Counted from the stretch's first letter, positions 1-7,147 are shown. The stretch: 19,574 nucleotides of DNA from Gammaproteobacteria bacterium (GCA_028571885.1 JAPVVU010000010.1:1-19574), one strand, 5' to 3'. The notes: a model not told the origin generated them from the sequence alone. Program-made: numbers and translations.

Positions 1-177
1 GTTACCCACAAGTAGTTTGATCTATAAATTCAAATGAGCTTTGCCTATTGTAATCAATTTTAAAATTAATATTATCCCAAATAACTAATAGAGGTAAAGA
101 AATAAAATAAGACACCCATAATTTTAGTTCTGTTCTCTAAAGCAGACAATTGAAATAATCAAATAATTGTATATGAT

Positions 178-216
178 ATCTGAGTTATCTATAAAATTCG
201 TGTGGATAACTCAGAT
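178..216. repeat. 12-bp perfect inverted repeat upstream of the first gene
   Basis: ATCTGAGTTATC at 178-189 is repeated in exact inverse at 205-216, with a 15-base spacer. It lies about 50 bases before the GTG of the first gene, so it could be a 5' UTR hairpin or a two-half-site operator. There is no T-run after it, which argues against an intrinsic terminator. The rest of 1-267 is AT-rich and shows no convincing gene. Confidence 0.6.
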
Positions 217-267
217 GTAAAAGTATAAATTCTGAAATTTTAAAAAAACTGATTAGGTAAACAAAAA

Positions 268-1290
268 GTGGAAGATTTATTAAAGACATTAGCTGAAACT
301 CCTTTACCACATATCCTTGTCATTGCTGGACTTTTATTTCTCTTTCTTTCTATTGCAGGAAAGATAGGGGCTAATATAGCCGTAAATTCTGAAAAACAAA
401 GATTAGCAGGAGTATTAGGCTTTATCCTGTTAGTCGGTGGTGTAACTCTATATCTTTTTGTTCCTTCAACACCCACAGGCATAACCACTCCTACACATAC
501 GCCTATGCCAAAGCAGAAACAAAAGCTAACTCTACCCCCTGAAACCACGCCGCCTACGCCTACGTCTATGCCATCCATCAAACAACCAGATATAATCAAA
601 AAAGTAAGAGAATACTGGCTATGGGGCGACTATGATGCAGCTTTAAATGGTTTCGAGGCCATTTTACAAAAGAGTGACGATCAAGCGGCAAGGGAGTTGG
701 CCGAAACTAGAAGCAAGTGGCTTAATAAATATCGGGGGCACATTATTTTCGCTGATGATTTTGAAGACGATACTATTAGCACCGGTGCAAGATGGTTGAT
801 TCACCCTCCAGGTCCGGGTACCGGGACAGGCTCAGTTGCGCGCATAAAAAAAGATGGTAACTTTGTTTTGGAAGGACGAGGTCATTACCATGCTGCAGCA
901 AAAATTTCAGATGACGTTGTTGATCGTGACTTTGAGATCAAACTACGATTCCAACCCGAAACACTGGAACAGGATGCTGCCCATATTAATATAATGATGG
1001 ATGAAATTGAAGGGCGGTCTACGATTGGCATCCATATAAAGGGCAATGAATTATCGATATGGGAAGAAAAAAGTGGCCGGGAAACCGGCAAAGTATATCG
1101 GCAGAAATTTTCTCTGCGCTGGTATGAGCTACGTGCAGTTATAACTGGTTCACGCATTCAAGTCTTCTTAGATGATATGTCTGTTCTCGATTACACCAGT
1201 CCGCGTTCCCAGGTTTTCTTAAAAGAGTTTAATATAGAGCCGCTGGCAGGCGTGCTGCGATTTGACGATGTGCTTGTGATCTCTCGTTAG
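268..1290 (+). CDS. Membrane-anchored protein with Pro/Thr linker and LamG-like C-terminal domain
   Basis: A 340-aa protein of unknown function. Two hydrophobic segments (about residues 12-34 and 46-65) form an N-terminal hairpin anchor. A Pro/Thr-rich linker with several TP pairs follows (about 66-107). Next comes a short helical stretch with a TPR-like look (about 110-155, containing WGDYDAALNGFEAIL). The C-terminal part (about 159-340) begins FADDFEDD and has alternating beta-type hydrophobicity, typical of concanavalin-fold (LamG/DUF1080-like) carbohydrate- or protein-binding domains. The fold call is by resemblance only. I expect the C-terminal domain to lie outside the inner membrane. 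The start is GTG with a weak AGG about 10 bases upstream. The next in-frame Met is near residue 80, past both membrane segments, so the GTG is preferred. Confidence 0.7.
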   Translation: MEDLLKTLAETPLPHILVIAGLLFLFLSIAGKIGANIAVNSEKQRLAGVLGFILLVGGVTLYLFVPSTPTGITTPTHTPMPKQKQKLTLPPETTPPTPTSMPSIKQPDIIKKVREYWLWGDYDAALNGFEAILQKSDDQAARELAETRSKWLNKYRGHIIFADDFEDDTISTGARWLIHPPGPGTGTGSVARIKKDGNFVLEGRGHYHAAAKISDDVVDRDFEIKLRFQPETLEQDAAHINIMMDEIEGRSTIGIHIKGNELSIWEEKSGRETGKVYRQKFSLRWYELRAVITGSRIQVFLDDMSVLDYTSPRSQVFLKEFNIEPLAGVLRFDDVLVISR

Positions 1291-1403
1291 AGGTGAAATA
1301 AGATACTCTAATACTGCTCTGGCAACTTTGAATTCTCAACCACATGGTAACCTATAAGATATCGCACCAACTGTCACCAGATGAATTTTTTCAGGAACTA
1401 ATT

Positions 1404-2312
1404 ATGGCAACATTGATAATTCATGGAACAATGACGCCAAAGGCGTTTGCATATAGTGCCAAATGGTGGTGGGACTCATGGTATGAAAATGGATTTCTTT
1501 ACCATGTGGCTAAAGGTATGCAGACTCTGATGGGAAGTTCAAAAGATGACGTTTGGAAAATATGTGGTAAACCAGTTTGTGAAACTAAAGGGTTAACTGG
1601 TAATTCTTCCAGTGAACAACTCCGGGATCATTCAATGACTGAAAAACTATCAGCTATTATGCTTCCTGGCAAGTTGCCTGAGACTTATTGGGCGCACAAA
1701 GGGCACTTTATGTGGAGTGGTTCCGATAGCCACATGCTGCGAGAACAAGGTGGCAGGGCTCTGGCCCGTTATTTGAACTTGATCAAAAAAATTGCTCCTC
1801 ATGAGCCAATTCGGATTATTGCACACAGTCATGGCTGCAATGTTGTCAAACATGCCAGTAGCTGTGGATTGCTTGATTCCTGCGTTCACATTGAGAGAGC
1901 AATTTTCCTCGCCTGTCCGCACTTTTCCATTCAAGTGCTGCGTAAAATAAAGTATCCGTATAAACTGGAACCATCAAAATTTGGTCAGATTCTTAATCTC
2001 TACAGTCCATTCGACAGCGTTCAAGTAAAAATTGCACAGGAATACCCTGGTTCGCCGGACAATATGGATTTCACTATTGGAACCGTAAAAGCTAACAGAG
2101 AAGATCAGAACCCAGAAACAAAACGTACTTATATAAACTATGAAATACCTACAATGGATATCGGAATAAAGGCACACACGGTAATGCATGGTCATACACT
2201 TGGCACATTATGCGGTATTTTTTTGAGCTGTAAAGGGGATGAATTCAATGATGCCTATGAATACTTCAAAGAAAAATATTTACCGGTTCCAAATAATGAC
2301 TTTGGAGAATAA
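1404..2312 (+). CDS. Alpha/beta-hydrolase-fold protein (putative lipase/esterase)
   Basis: A 302-aa protein. The N-terminus ATLIIHGTM is the first beta strand and oxyanion region of an alpha/beta hydrolase. The nucleophile elbow is IIAHSHGCNVV, a G-x-S-x-G variant (AHSHG) with Ser142. Candidate acid and base are Asp204 in YSPFDSV and His258, His262 or His264 in AHTVMHGHT, in the right order for the triad. A Trp-rich segment (WWWDSWYENG, residues 21-30) is unusual and may form a lid or substrate pocket. No signal peptide is seen. An upstream in-frame ATG at 1344 would add 20 residues, but only the ATG at 1404 has an AGGA site at good distance and starts right at the conserved strand. The substrate is unknown. 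A weak hairpin (2343-2365, GCGTCTT/AAGACGC) lies between this gene and the convergent peptidase. Confidence 0.72.
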   Translation: MATLIIHGTMTPKAFAYSAKWWWDSWYENGFLYHVAKGMQTLMGSSKDDVWKICGKPVCETKGLTGNSSSEQLRDHSMTEKLSAIMLPGKLPETYWAHKGHFMWSGSDSHMLREQGGRALARYLNLIKKIAPHEPIRIIAHSHGCNVVKHASSCGLLDSCVHIERAIFLACPHFSIQVLRKIKYPYKLEPSKFGQILNLYSPFDSVQVKIAQEYPGSPDNMDFTIGTVKANREDQNPETKRTYINYEIPTMDIGIKAHTVMHGHTLGTLCGIFLSCKGDEFNDAYEYFKEKYLPVPNNDFGE

Positions 2313-2394
2313 AAAAATGGATCTGTAATCCTTTCATCGGCAGCGTCTTCAAGTTTGCAAGACGCGCCGGTGTGCTCGATTTCTCCGTCCTGTC

Positions 2395-4617
2395 TCAGGT
2401 TAAATCTTCCTGCAGATTTGCCAGGACCGTAGGTAGCGTCTGTGTATCCGTATCATATCGAGAAAGACAGTAATAACAGCCGTTGTATCCGCTGTGTTCG
2501 ATCAAATCGGCAACCTCCTGCAAACTCTCGCAATAGGATTTATTCCCAGGCGCCATCTGAGAGACCCAGTGGCAATCCAGTCTGTGGATTTCCTTGGAAT
2601 TCAGATTGGCGACGTACCACCAGGGACTGAACCGGTAGAAGTAACTGACGTTGACCTTACTAGCGCTGATGTCGGTCACTCGAAACACAATGTAGCTGTC
2701 TAATTCTCCTTGTTGTGCCTTAGATACGTAGGTGTGGCCTGATACTGCGCTGACACCAAATCTTGTATAACCGCTGGTTGGGAGGTTGACCGTGGTCATA
2801 TCAGGGTCACCGATATTCCCCAGATCGATGACGCCTTGCTGGTTGAGATTATTCGCCCAGAATTCGCCCTGATAGTAGTAGAGGTCCCCTCCGGTAAAGT
2901 TACCCAGGGTATTGGTCGAGAAGTCAAAGCTGTCTCCATCGTCGAGCACCGCCTGAAGTAGGCTATGCGCGTGGAAGGCGTGCTGGATATCATTGAAATA
3001 AGGGAATCCGTTGAGCAGATTGTTGTCGGTGTCAGCTGCTTTATACAGGGCGGACAGCAGGTTGCTTTCGTGGGGGTCGGAGAAGTAATAGTCTCGGGGG
3101 TATGTCGAGAGTATCTGATGTGCTTCCAACAGCAGTTGGTCGGCGATTCTGGCCCCCGGGCCACCATAGATGTTGATCAGCCGCTGCCTGAGCTGCCAGG
3201 CGGCTCCGGCAATGATCTTCCCCCCGGAGTGACCTTCGATGTTGTAACTGCTTTTCCCGGGGTAGGCGTCATTATTGTTCAGGTTTCTGGGACTTCCAAA
3301 ACAGCCTTCACCCATCCTGGAGTCGTTGGTAAAGCTGCATGCGAAATAGTCAGCAAAACCTTCGTCCATGGCATAGGCTTCGATATGCGTGGATGGAAAA
3401 CCGATCCAATCGCCATAAATTTCGTACAACACGTTGTGCCCGCATTCATGGTAGATCACATCACTGCTTCTCGCATAATTATTGGTCCCGAACTGCATGG
3501 GATCGCCTGCATAGGCATTGTTGAAAGTATAGTTGACCCTGGCATTGAAGCGGCTGGTTCCGTCCCAGGGGTTGGTCCACGAGTACCCGAGTTCGTTTTC
3601 CAGCCAATCATGGAAGAGATTCATATGGTAGAAGAGGTTGATATGATCCCGATCTGTGGCGGTCCAGGTCAGGTTGCACGGACTGCTGATATTACAGTTC
3701 CTGGTTTCGGTGTAATTTGTTCCATTGTTGTTTTGCACGCGCGCATAGGGGCCATTGAGCGTGAAGGTGGCATCCCCATACGGCCAGTTCATGAACTGCC
3801 ATAACCAGCTGACTGTTTTTTGATAGTGGCCGGCGCTGTTGGTGGTCGCCATCCCCTCGTCCTCGATCTCCACATATTCGTTTTTGAGGGGTACGGTGCT
3901 GACGGGGTCTGTCGGGTTGGCGGGATAGACCTCTCCTTGAACAGTACCTGTGACCTGTGCATCGGGAAATCTGGCGGTGTATTCCCGGATAATCTTTCCG
4001 TCCAAGGCGTCGATAATAAAGTATTTCTCGATTTCCGGATCGGGTTCATCCCCCACGATCTGGAGCTTCCAGGCCAGATGATAGGTGATCTGATCCTCTA
4101 TTTTTTCCGGGTAGATGATCAGGTTGCCCTCTTTCCTCGCTAACTTTGGCCGATCCTTTTCTTCATAGGTGTTGATGGCGGACTCCGTCGCCTCTTCCAG
4201 ACTCAAGCTGGGGTCAGTCGGCACATCGATATCAGGATAGTAATTAGCTGCGTAAGAACCGACCTTACCGTGCTCAGAGGCGTCCAAGCCCACGATTGCA
4301 TGGTGGACAGGTATGTCTTTGTAATACTGCGCATATTTGACATACCATCGTTTATTAATTTTTTTTGCCGAAACCAATTTTAGGTCTTCGGCTTCGATTT
4401 CAAAAACCGCCTTGTGCTCCTGAAAGAAGGCTTTAAACGTCAACTCGGCGTTTTCCTTGGAAACCGGAACCTCCCCTTCCTTCAAGCTGGCTGGATAGGC
4501 ATCAATTTCCACCACCCGCTCAGGTATCTTTGTCAGTCGGTTCCTGGTTACACGGACATTGTCGCCTAATTGCGTTTTCGTCTCTTCCTGCTTGGCTCTT
4601 CCTTTATAGATATCCAT
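2395..4617 (-). CDS. FTP/PepSY-type zinc metallopeptidase (thermolysin/fungalysin-like) with C-terminal Ada-like zinc motif
   Basis: A 740-aa protein. Residues about 50-215 resemble the FTP and PepSY propeptide domains of M4/M36 peptidases. The catalytic domain has HECGH at 390-394 (zinc ligands His390 and His394, base Glu391). The third ligand is probably Glu419 in AMDEGFADYFA, which matches the GEGWSDFFA motif of fungalysins. A beta-rich stretch follows (about 560-660). The last about 70 residues hold His678, Cys682, Cys714 and Cys717 (IHRLDCHWV and GYNGCYYC), a small zinc-knuckle pattern like the Ada N-terminal metal site. No classical signal peptide is visible: the start MDIYKGRAKQ is polar, so export, if any, uses another route. 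The start has a good GGGAGA site. The gene is clearly more GC-rich than its flanks, suggesting transfer. An FNR-type box precedes it. Confidence 0.85.
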   Translation of the reverse strand: MDIYKGRAKQEETKTQLGDNVRVTRNRLTKIPERVVEIDAYPASLKEGEVPVSKENAELTFKAFFQEHKAVFEIEAEDLKLVSAKKINKRWYVKYAQYYKDIPVHHAIVGLDASEHGKVGSYAANYYPDIDVPTDPSLSLEEATESAINTYEEKDRPKLARKEGNLIIYPEKIEDQITYHLAWKLQIVGDEPDPEIEKYFIIDALDGKIIREYTARFPDAQVTGTVQGEVYPANPTDPVSTVPLKNEYVEIEDEGMATTNSAGHYQKTVSWLWQFMNWPYGDATFTLNGPYARVQNNNGTNYTETRNCNISSPCNLTWTATDRDHINLFYHMNLFHDWLENELGYSWTNPWDGTSRFNARVNYTFNNAYAGDPMQFGTNNYARSSDVIYHECGHNVLYEIYGDWIGFPSTHIEAYAMDEGFADYFACSFTNDSRMGEGCFGSPRNLNNNDAYPGKSSYNIEGHSGGKIIAGAAWQLRQRLINIYGGPGARIADQLLLEAHQILSTYPRDYYFSDPHESNLLSALYKAADTDNNLLNGFPYFNDIQHAFHAHSLLQAVLDDGDSFDFSTNTLGNFTGGDLYYYQGEFWANNLNQQGVIDLGNIGDPDMTTVNLPTSGYTRFGVSAVSGHTYVSKAQQGELDSYIVFRVTDISASKVNVSYFYRFSPWWYVANLNSKEIHRLDCHWVSQMAPGNKSYCESLQEVADLIEHSGYNGCYYCLSRYDTDTQTLPTVLANLQEDLT

Positions 4618-4670
4618 GATTTTTCTCCCTGTTCTGACTTAAGGATAGGAAATTCAATGACACTTTTCAA

Positions 4671-4712
4671 TCTATAAGTTAACGATCGTTTCGTTTTGTT
4701 GATTCAGATCAG
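4671..4712 (-). promoter_or_regulatory. FNR/DNR-type class II promoter of the metallopeptidase gene
   Basis: TTGATTCAGATCAG at 4699-4712 matches the FNR/DNR consensus TTGAT-N4-ATCAA at 9 of 10 fixed positions. On the minus strand, a -10-like TATAGA lies at 4676-4671. Its first base is the 30th from the box centre, as expected when the box is centred at -41.5. The start codon follows about 54 bases further on. Confidence 0.5.
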
Positions 4713-4985
4713 TTCAGACGTGGATGAAATATTCAGAAAAATTGAGTCAATGGACTGTATAAGGCCATTTTGGCGAATTTCTCCCTATATTCAGGACGAG
4801 AAATAGCCTACTATGTCATAATTTTCCTGTCATAAAGATAATAAATGGATATCCTGAATTAATATATGGCTAAAGCAAGAGGATTTACGGCAATTTTGAT
4901 AATGCTATCTGATGATTTTTGAGAAAACGACATTGTGCAATGACAATAAAAAATCTTTAGGCAGGCCACAAGGATCCGTTCAGTG
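4713..4985. other. Gene-free AT-rich stretch
   Basis: Only very short reading frames without ribosome sites occur here, for example 12- and 25-codon plus-strand frames. A small hairpin CATTG-TG-CAATG is visible near 4932-4943. I see no gene. Confidence 0.5.
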
Positions 4986-5021
4986 TTGACATGAAAATCC
5001 ACCTAGTTTGTAAAGCAAACT
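4986..5021 (+). promoter_or_regulatory. Sigma-70 promoter with overlapping palindrome
   Basis: A perfect -35 TTGACA at 4986-4991 and a -10-like TGTAAA at 5009-5014 are 17 bases apart. The -10 lies inside the inverted repeat AGTTTG-taaag-CAAACT (5005-5021), a likely repressor site. Fifteen of 16 bases of GTTTGTAAAGCAAACT recur at 6319-6334. Confidence 0.5.
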
Positions 5022-5191
5022 ATAAAAGTTGTGACTAGAATTGATGCCTAAAATAATAAAAGTGCAGTAGATAGGCGCCTTTTTATAGGCGCCTCTACAC
5101 GATCAACATTCAACGAGGACTTTTTGGCAAGGGCGATAATGGAGGCTGGGGAGAAGTAACCAATATGGGGTGGTGAAGAGCCACCCTTTTT
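5022..5191 (+). ncRNA. Candidate small RNA of about 170 nt
   Basis: The interval runs from a good sigma-70 promoter (-35 4986, -10 5009) to an intrinsic terminator at 5168-5191, and no reading frame with a start and ribosome site spans it. A strong internal hairpin is formed by AGGCGCC (5073-5079) and GGCGCCT (5088-5094), with GTAG/CTAC flanking pairs. The sequence after it is G-rich. I do not recognise it as a known riboswitch or named RNA. It could also be the leader of something short that I cannot see. Confidence 0.35.
5168..5191 (+). terminator. Intrinsic terminator of the candidate small RNA
   Basis: GGGTGG (5168-5173) pairs with CCACCC (5181-5186) over a 7-base loop and is followed at once by five T. 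The T-run is only on the plus strand, so it ends plus-strand transcription. Confidence 0.65.
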
Positions 5192-5206
5192 AATAATAAA
5201 CAGCGA

Positions 5207-5323
5207 TTAGATCGCAAGCCAGTCAGATGGAATAACAAATGCCATAGTTAGTGCAGCTGTTGATGTAACAGCGAAACCAAGTGAGATAGAAAATAACAAT
5301 TCTTTTACCATGATTAAGTTCAT
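5207..5323 (-). CDS. 38-aa single-span membrane peptide
   Basis: An open frame of 38 codons starts with ATG at 5323. GAGGGA is placed about 7 bases upstream, an excellent ribosome site. The peptide starts MNLIMVKELLFS and continues as one hydrophobic segment of about 22 residues rich in Ala, Thr and Val, ending PSDWLAI. The piece VKELLFSISLGFAV resembles KNELLFSALYGLAF of the 36-aa peptide at 7148-7258, so the two may be one family. It is convergent with the candidate small RNA. Function unknown; no database match can be claimed. Confidence 0.5.
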   Translation of the reverse strand: MNLIMVKELLFSISLGFAVTSTAALTMAFVIPSDWLAI

Positions 5324-5545
5324 AATATTTCCCTCATACAATTAATTTTAAAGTTTTTCCGATTTAGTTTTCAGTGAATATTTCTAAACCTTGTATGTTT
5401 TATACTTTATCACTCACTATTTTGTTTCTCTGTGATTAAAGACACAGTAATTTAGTAAGGTAATAATGTTTTTAAATTGTCGTTTGAGGAAAGAAGGAAG
5501 TCGGATAGGTCAAAAATGAAGAGATATTTAAACCATAACCACCAA

Positions 5546-5574
5546 GGGTACGACTTCAAATCGTGCCCTTTTTT
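5546..5574 (+). terminator. Intrinsic terminator with no recognised gene upstream
   Basis: GGGTACGA (5546-5553) pairs with TCGTGCCC (5561-5568) over a 7-base loop with one G-T wobble, then six T. It acts on the plus strand. Upstream (5324-5545) I find only a 17-codon frame (ATG near 5467, preceded by AAGG), so it may end another small RNA or a very small gene. It may also act as a barrier against readthrough into the convergent gene. Confidence 0.65.
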
Positions 5575-5589
5575 ATCAAAAACTAATTT

Positions 5590-6162
5590 TTAATGTAATT
5601 GATTGAGCATAGCAATATTATAACGATTTTTAACCATGTTTATGATAAATGCTTCAATATCTTCGGTATCAAAATTTTCTTTTTTTCTGAATAGTTTTCC
5701 CATGAATTTATAAATAAATTCATTCCTTTTCAGTAAGCCTTCATCATTTATCTCGCGTTTACCCACCAAATTAAAAAATGAATGGATTTCTTCAGAATTA
5801 TTGGCGGATAAATCTAGGTCGTCAATTTTTTCCATAGCCTGAAAAGCACGCCTTCTATCACCTTTAATTAATTCAGCACAAGCCAGGTTAAGTTGTACTT
5901 CAGGTTCAATAGGGAATGAGGTCTTTGATGAATGATAACAATGATGCAAAATATCGTTCTTATGATCCATTAACACCTCTGAAAGCACTAAATAGGACAG
6001 ATAAACACAATAATTTGCTTCTAAAGGATCTGTTTCGTAAACTGCTTTGAGAAAAAGGTGTATTGCTTGTTTATATCTAGATCTAAATAAACAATAAATA
6101 CCGGTAAGAAAATTGACATTATAGCTTGGGGTGTCAGATTTATTTACTAAAGGTTTATTCAT
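5590..6162 (-). CDS. Hypothetical helical-repeat (TPR-like) protein
   Basis: A 190-aa protein, not recognised. Residues about 15-115 show two or three helix pairs with TPR-like spacing (YKQAIHLFLKAVYETDP, and VQLNLACAELIKGDRRRAFQAMEKI). The C-terminal third is charged and helical. There is no signal peptide or membrane segment, so it is probably cytoplasmic and may act as a protein-interaction adaptor. It is isolated: an AT-rich gap lies on each side, and a plus-strand terminator stands just past its 3' end. The start ATG at 6162 has no strong ribosome site. Codon use is AT-rich like its surroundings. Confidence 0.6.
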   Translation of the reverse strand: MNKPLVNKSDTPSYNVNFLTGIYCLFRSRYKQAIHLFLKAVYETDPLEANYCVYLSYLVLSEVLMDHKNDILHHCYHSSKTSFPIEPEVQLNLACAELIKGDRRRAFQAMEKIDDLDLSANNSEEIHSFFNLVGKREINDEGLLKRNEFIYKFMGKLFRKKENFDTEDIEAFIINMVKNRYNIAMLNQLH

Positions 6163-6299
6163 AACAATAGCCCTAATTAACGATTAGTATTTACATTCTG
6201 TACAGTCAACACAATGTATTTAAATACCAGTTAAACACCAAGCAAAAATTATTCCTTTTAGATTATATGCGATATAATTCAGATAATTAGTACTTTCAA

Positions 6300-6334
6300 T
6301 TAATAAGTAAAATTGTAGGTTTGTAAAGTAAACT
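6300..6334 (+). promoter_or_regulatory. Second promoter with GTTTGTAAAG palindrome
   Basis: TTAATA (6300-6305) and TGTAAA (6323-6328) are 17 bases apart, the same layout as at 4986-5014. The -10 lies in GTTTGTAAAGTAAACT, which differs by one base from 5006-5021. The -35 is weaker than in the first copy. Confidence 0.3.
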
Positions 6335-6399
6335 GACATGCCTAAGTAACGTTTGGTTTGGAATTATAATTTTGCTCCCAGTATGGGGAAACTTACCTT

Positions 6400-6420
6400 G
6401 GGTGGATGTTCTGCCTACCC
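6400..6420 (+). terminator. GGGTGG-type hairpin, possible terminator
   Basis: GGGTGG (6400-6405) pairs with CTACCC (6415-6420) with one G-T wobble. The tail TTATCCTTTC is T-rich but interrupted. It resembles the hairpins at 5168-5186 and 7053-7073. It lies between the second promoter/palindrome and the carrier gene, so it could be either the end of a small RNA or an attenuator. Confidence 0.35.
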
Positions 6421-6485
6421 TTATCCTTTCTATCAGATTATAATTTAAACTCAATGTGTCAATAAATATATAAAGGCTATTTTCA

Positions 6486-6950
6486 TTGAAAATAATCTCA
6501 GGTGGACAAACAGGTGTTGACAGAGCTGCTCTTGATGCAGCTTTAGAATCAGGTATTGATGCAGGTGGATGGTGCCCAGAAGGAAGAATTGCTGAGGATG
6601 GTGTTATTCCAGAGAAATATCCAGTTCAGGTATTAAAAAATTCTGGTTACAGACAACGTACCAAGAAAAATGTAAATGACAGTGATGGCACAGTCATTAT
6701 TTATTTCGGTTATCCAACAGACGGTACAGAACAAACCATAGCATTCTGCATAAAAGAGAAAAAACCTTATGTTCTAATTGATGCAGAAAAATTTACGATT
6801 GAAAGCGCATCTATAAAGATACTTTCATTTATAGAAAAACACTCTGTTGCCACTCTCAATGTTGCTGGCCCTCGTGCTGGAGGCGAACCAAGGGCTTATG
6901 ATTATGCTAAGAATGTCATGTTCAGAGTTACGAAATACTTTTTGGTGTAA
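6486..6950 (+). CDS. Putative molybdenum-cofactor carrier family protein
   Basis: A 154-aa protein. The N-terminal motif ISGGQTGVDRAALDAA (residues 4-19), then GGWCPEGRIAEDGVIP and YRQRTKKNVNDSDGTVI, are hallmarks of the putative MoCo-carrier family (PF12694), a Rossmann-like fold related to lysine-decarboxylase-like nucleotide-binding proteins. VAGPRAGGEP near residue 126 is the second conserved glycine loop. Length is normal for the family. The proposed role, from algal homologues, is binding of molybdenum cofactor; in bacteria it is unproved, and nucleotide binding is an alternative. The start is TTG with AAAGG about 9 bases upstream; no ATG or GTG fits before the conserved motif. The gene stands alone between two similar GGGTGG hairpins. 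Confidence 0.8.
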   Translation: MKIISGGQTGVDRAALDAALESGIDAGGWCPEGRIAEDGVIPEKYPVQVLKNSGYRQRTKKNVNDSDGTVIIYFGYPTDGTEQTIAFCIKEKKPYVLIDAEKFTIESASIKILSFIEKHSVATLNVAGPRAGGEPRAYDYAKNVMFRVTKYFLV

Positions 6951-7002
6951 CCAACGCAGAATTTGCGCCAGTGCTCACCTTAATTTTAAGCCCAGACTAT
7001 CC

Positions 7003-7014
7003 CCCAGATCTGGG
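7003..7014. repeat. 12-bp perfect palindrome CCCAGATCTGGG
   Basis: It lies about 50 bases after the carrier gene stop and just before the terminator-like hairpin at 7053-7079. Possible RNA hairpin or protein site; nothing more can be said. Confidence 0.5.
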
Positions 7015-7052
7015 TCATGAGGAATATCAAATACTTACTAATAGATACAAAG

Positions 7053-7079
7053 GGTGGGTACTTTCTGCCTATCTTTTTT
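7053..7079 (+). terminator. Probable terminator downstream of the carrier gene
   Basis: GGTGGG (7053-7058) can pair with CCTATC (7068-7073) using two G-T wobbles, followed by six T. The shared core GGGTGG...TTCTGCCTA is also found at 6400-6417. It is the first plausible stop signal after the gene ending at 6950. Confidence 0.4.
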
Positions 7080-7147
7080 AACAGTTTTGTTAATAACCTA
7101 TCTAAAAAAGGGCAATTCACTCCCCCTTGTTTATTGACTATAGCAGT

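Larger units (their letters stand above)
6163..6485. other. AT-rich gap with a second copy of the promoter/palindrome unit
   Basis: There is no convincing gene. The plus strand carries GTTTGTAAAGTAAACT (6319-6334) and a hairpin at 6400-6420, both resembling the unit at 4986-5191. Confidence 0.5.

Noticed and set aside
149..161. TTGAAATAATCAA as an FNR box for the first gene
   Set aside because: It is 13 bases, one short of the TTGAT-N4-ATCAA spacing, so the half-sites are out of register.
240..599. 119-codon minus-strand frame
   Set aside because: Its Gly/Val-rich reading is the shadow of the Pro/Thr-rich linker of the first gene.
1344..1403. Upstream ATG extending the hydrolase by 20 residues
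   Set aside because: No ribosome site; the conserved first beta strand begins right after the ATG at 1404, which has AGGA upstream.
2965..3804. Long open frame of 279 codons antisense to the metallopeptidase
   Set aside because: It mirrors the GC-richer peptidase gene, has no ribosome site and no recognisable motif, while the opposite frame has HECGH and clear domains.
4913..4990. 25-codon plus-strand frame beginning MIFEKTTLC
   Set aside because: No ribosome site and no relation to neighbouring genes.
5075..5176. Gly/Trp-rich frame (RGLFGKGDNGGWGEV) as a peptide precursor
   Set aside because: There is no ATG, GTG or TTG start in frame after the stop at 5072; the interval is better explained as a structured RNA.
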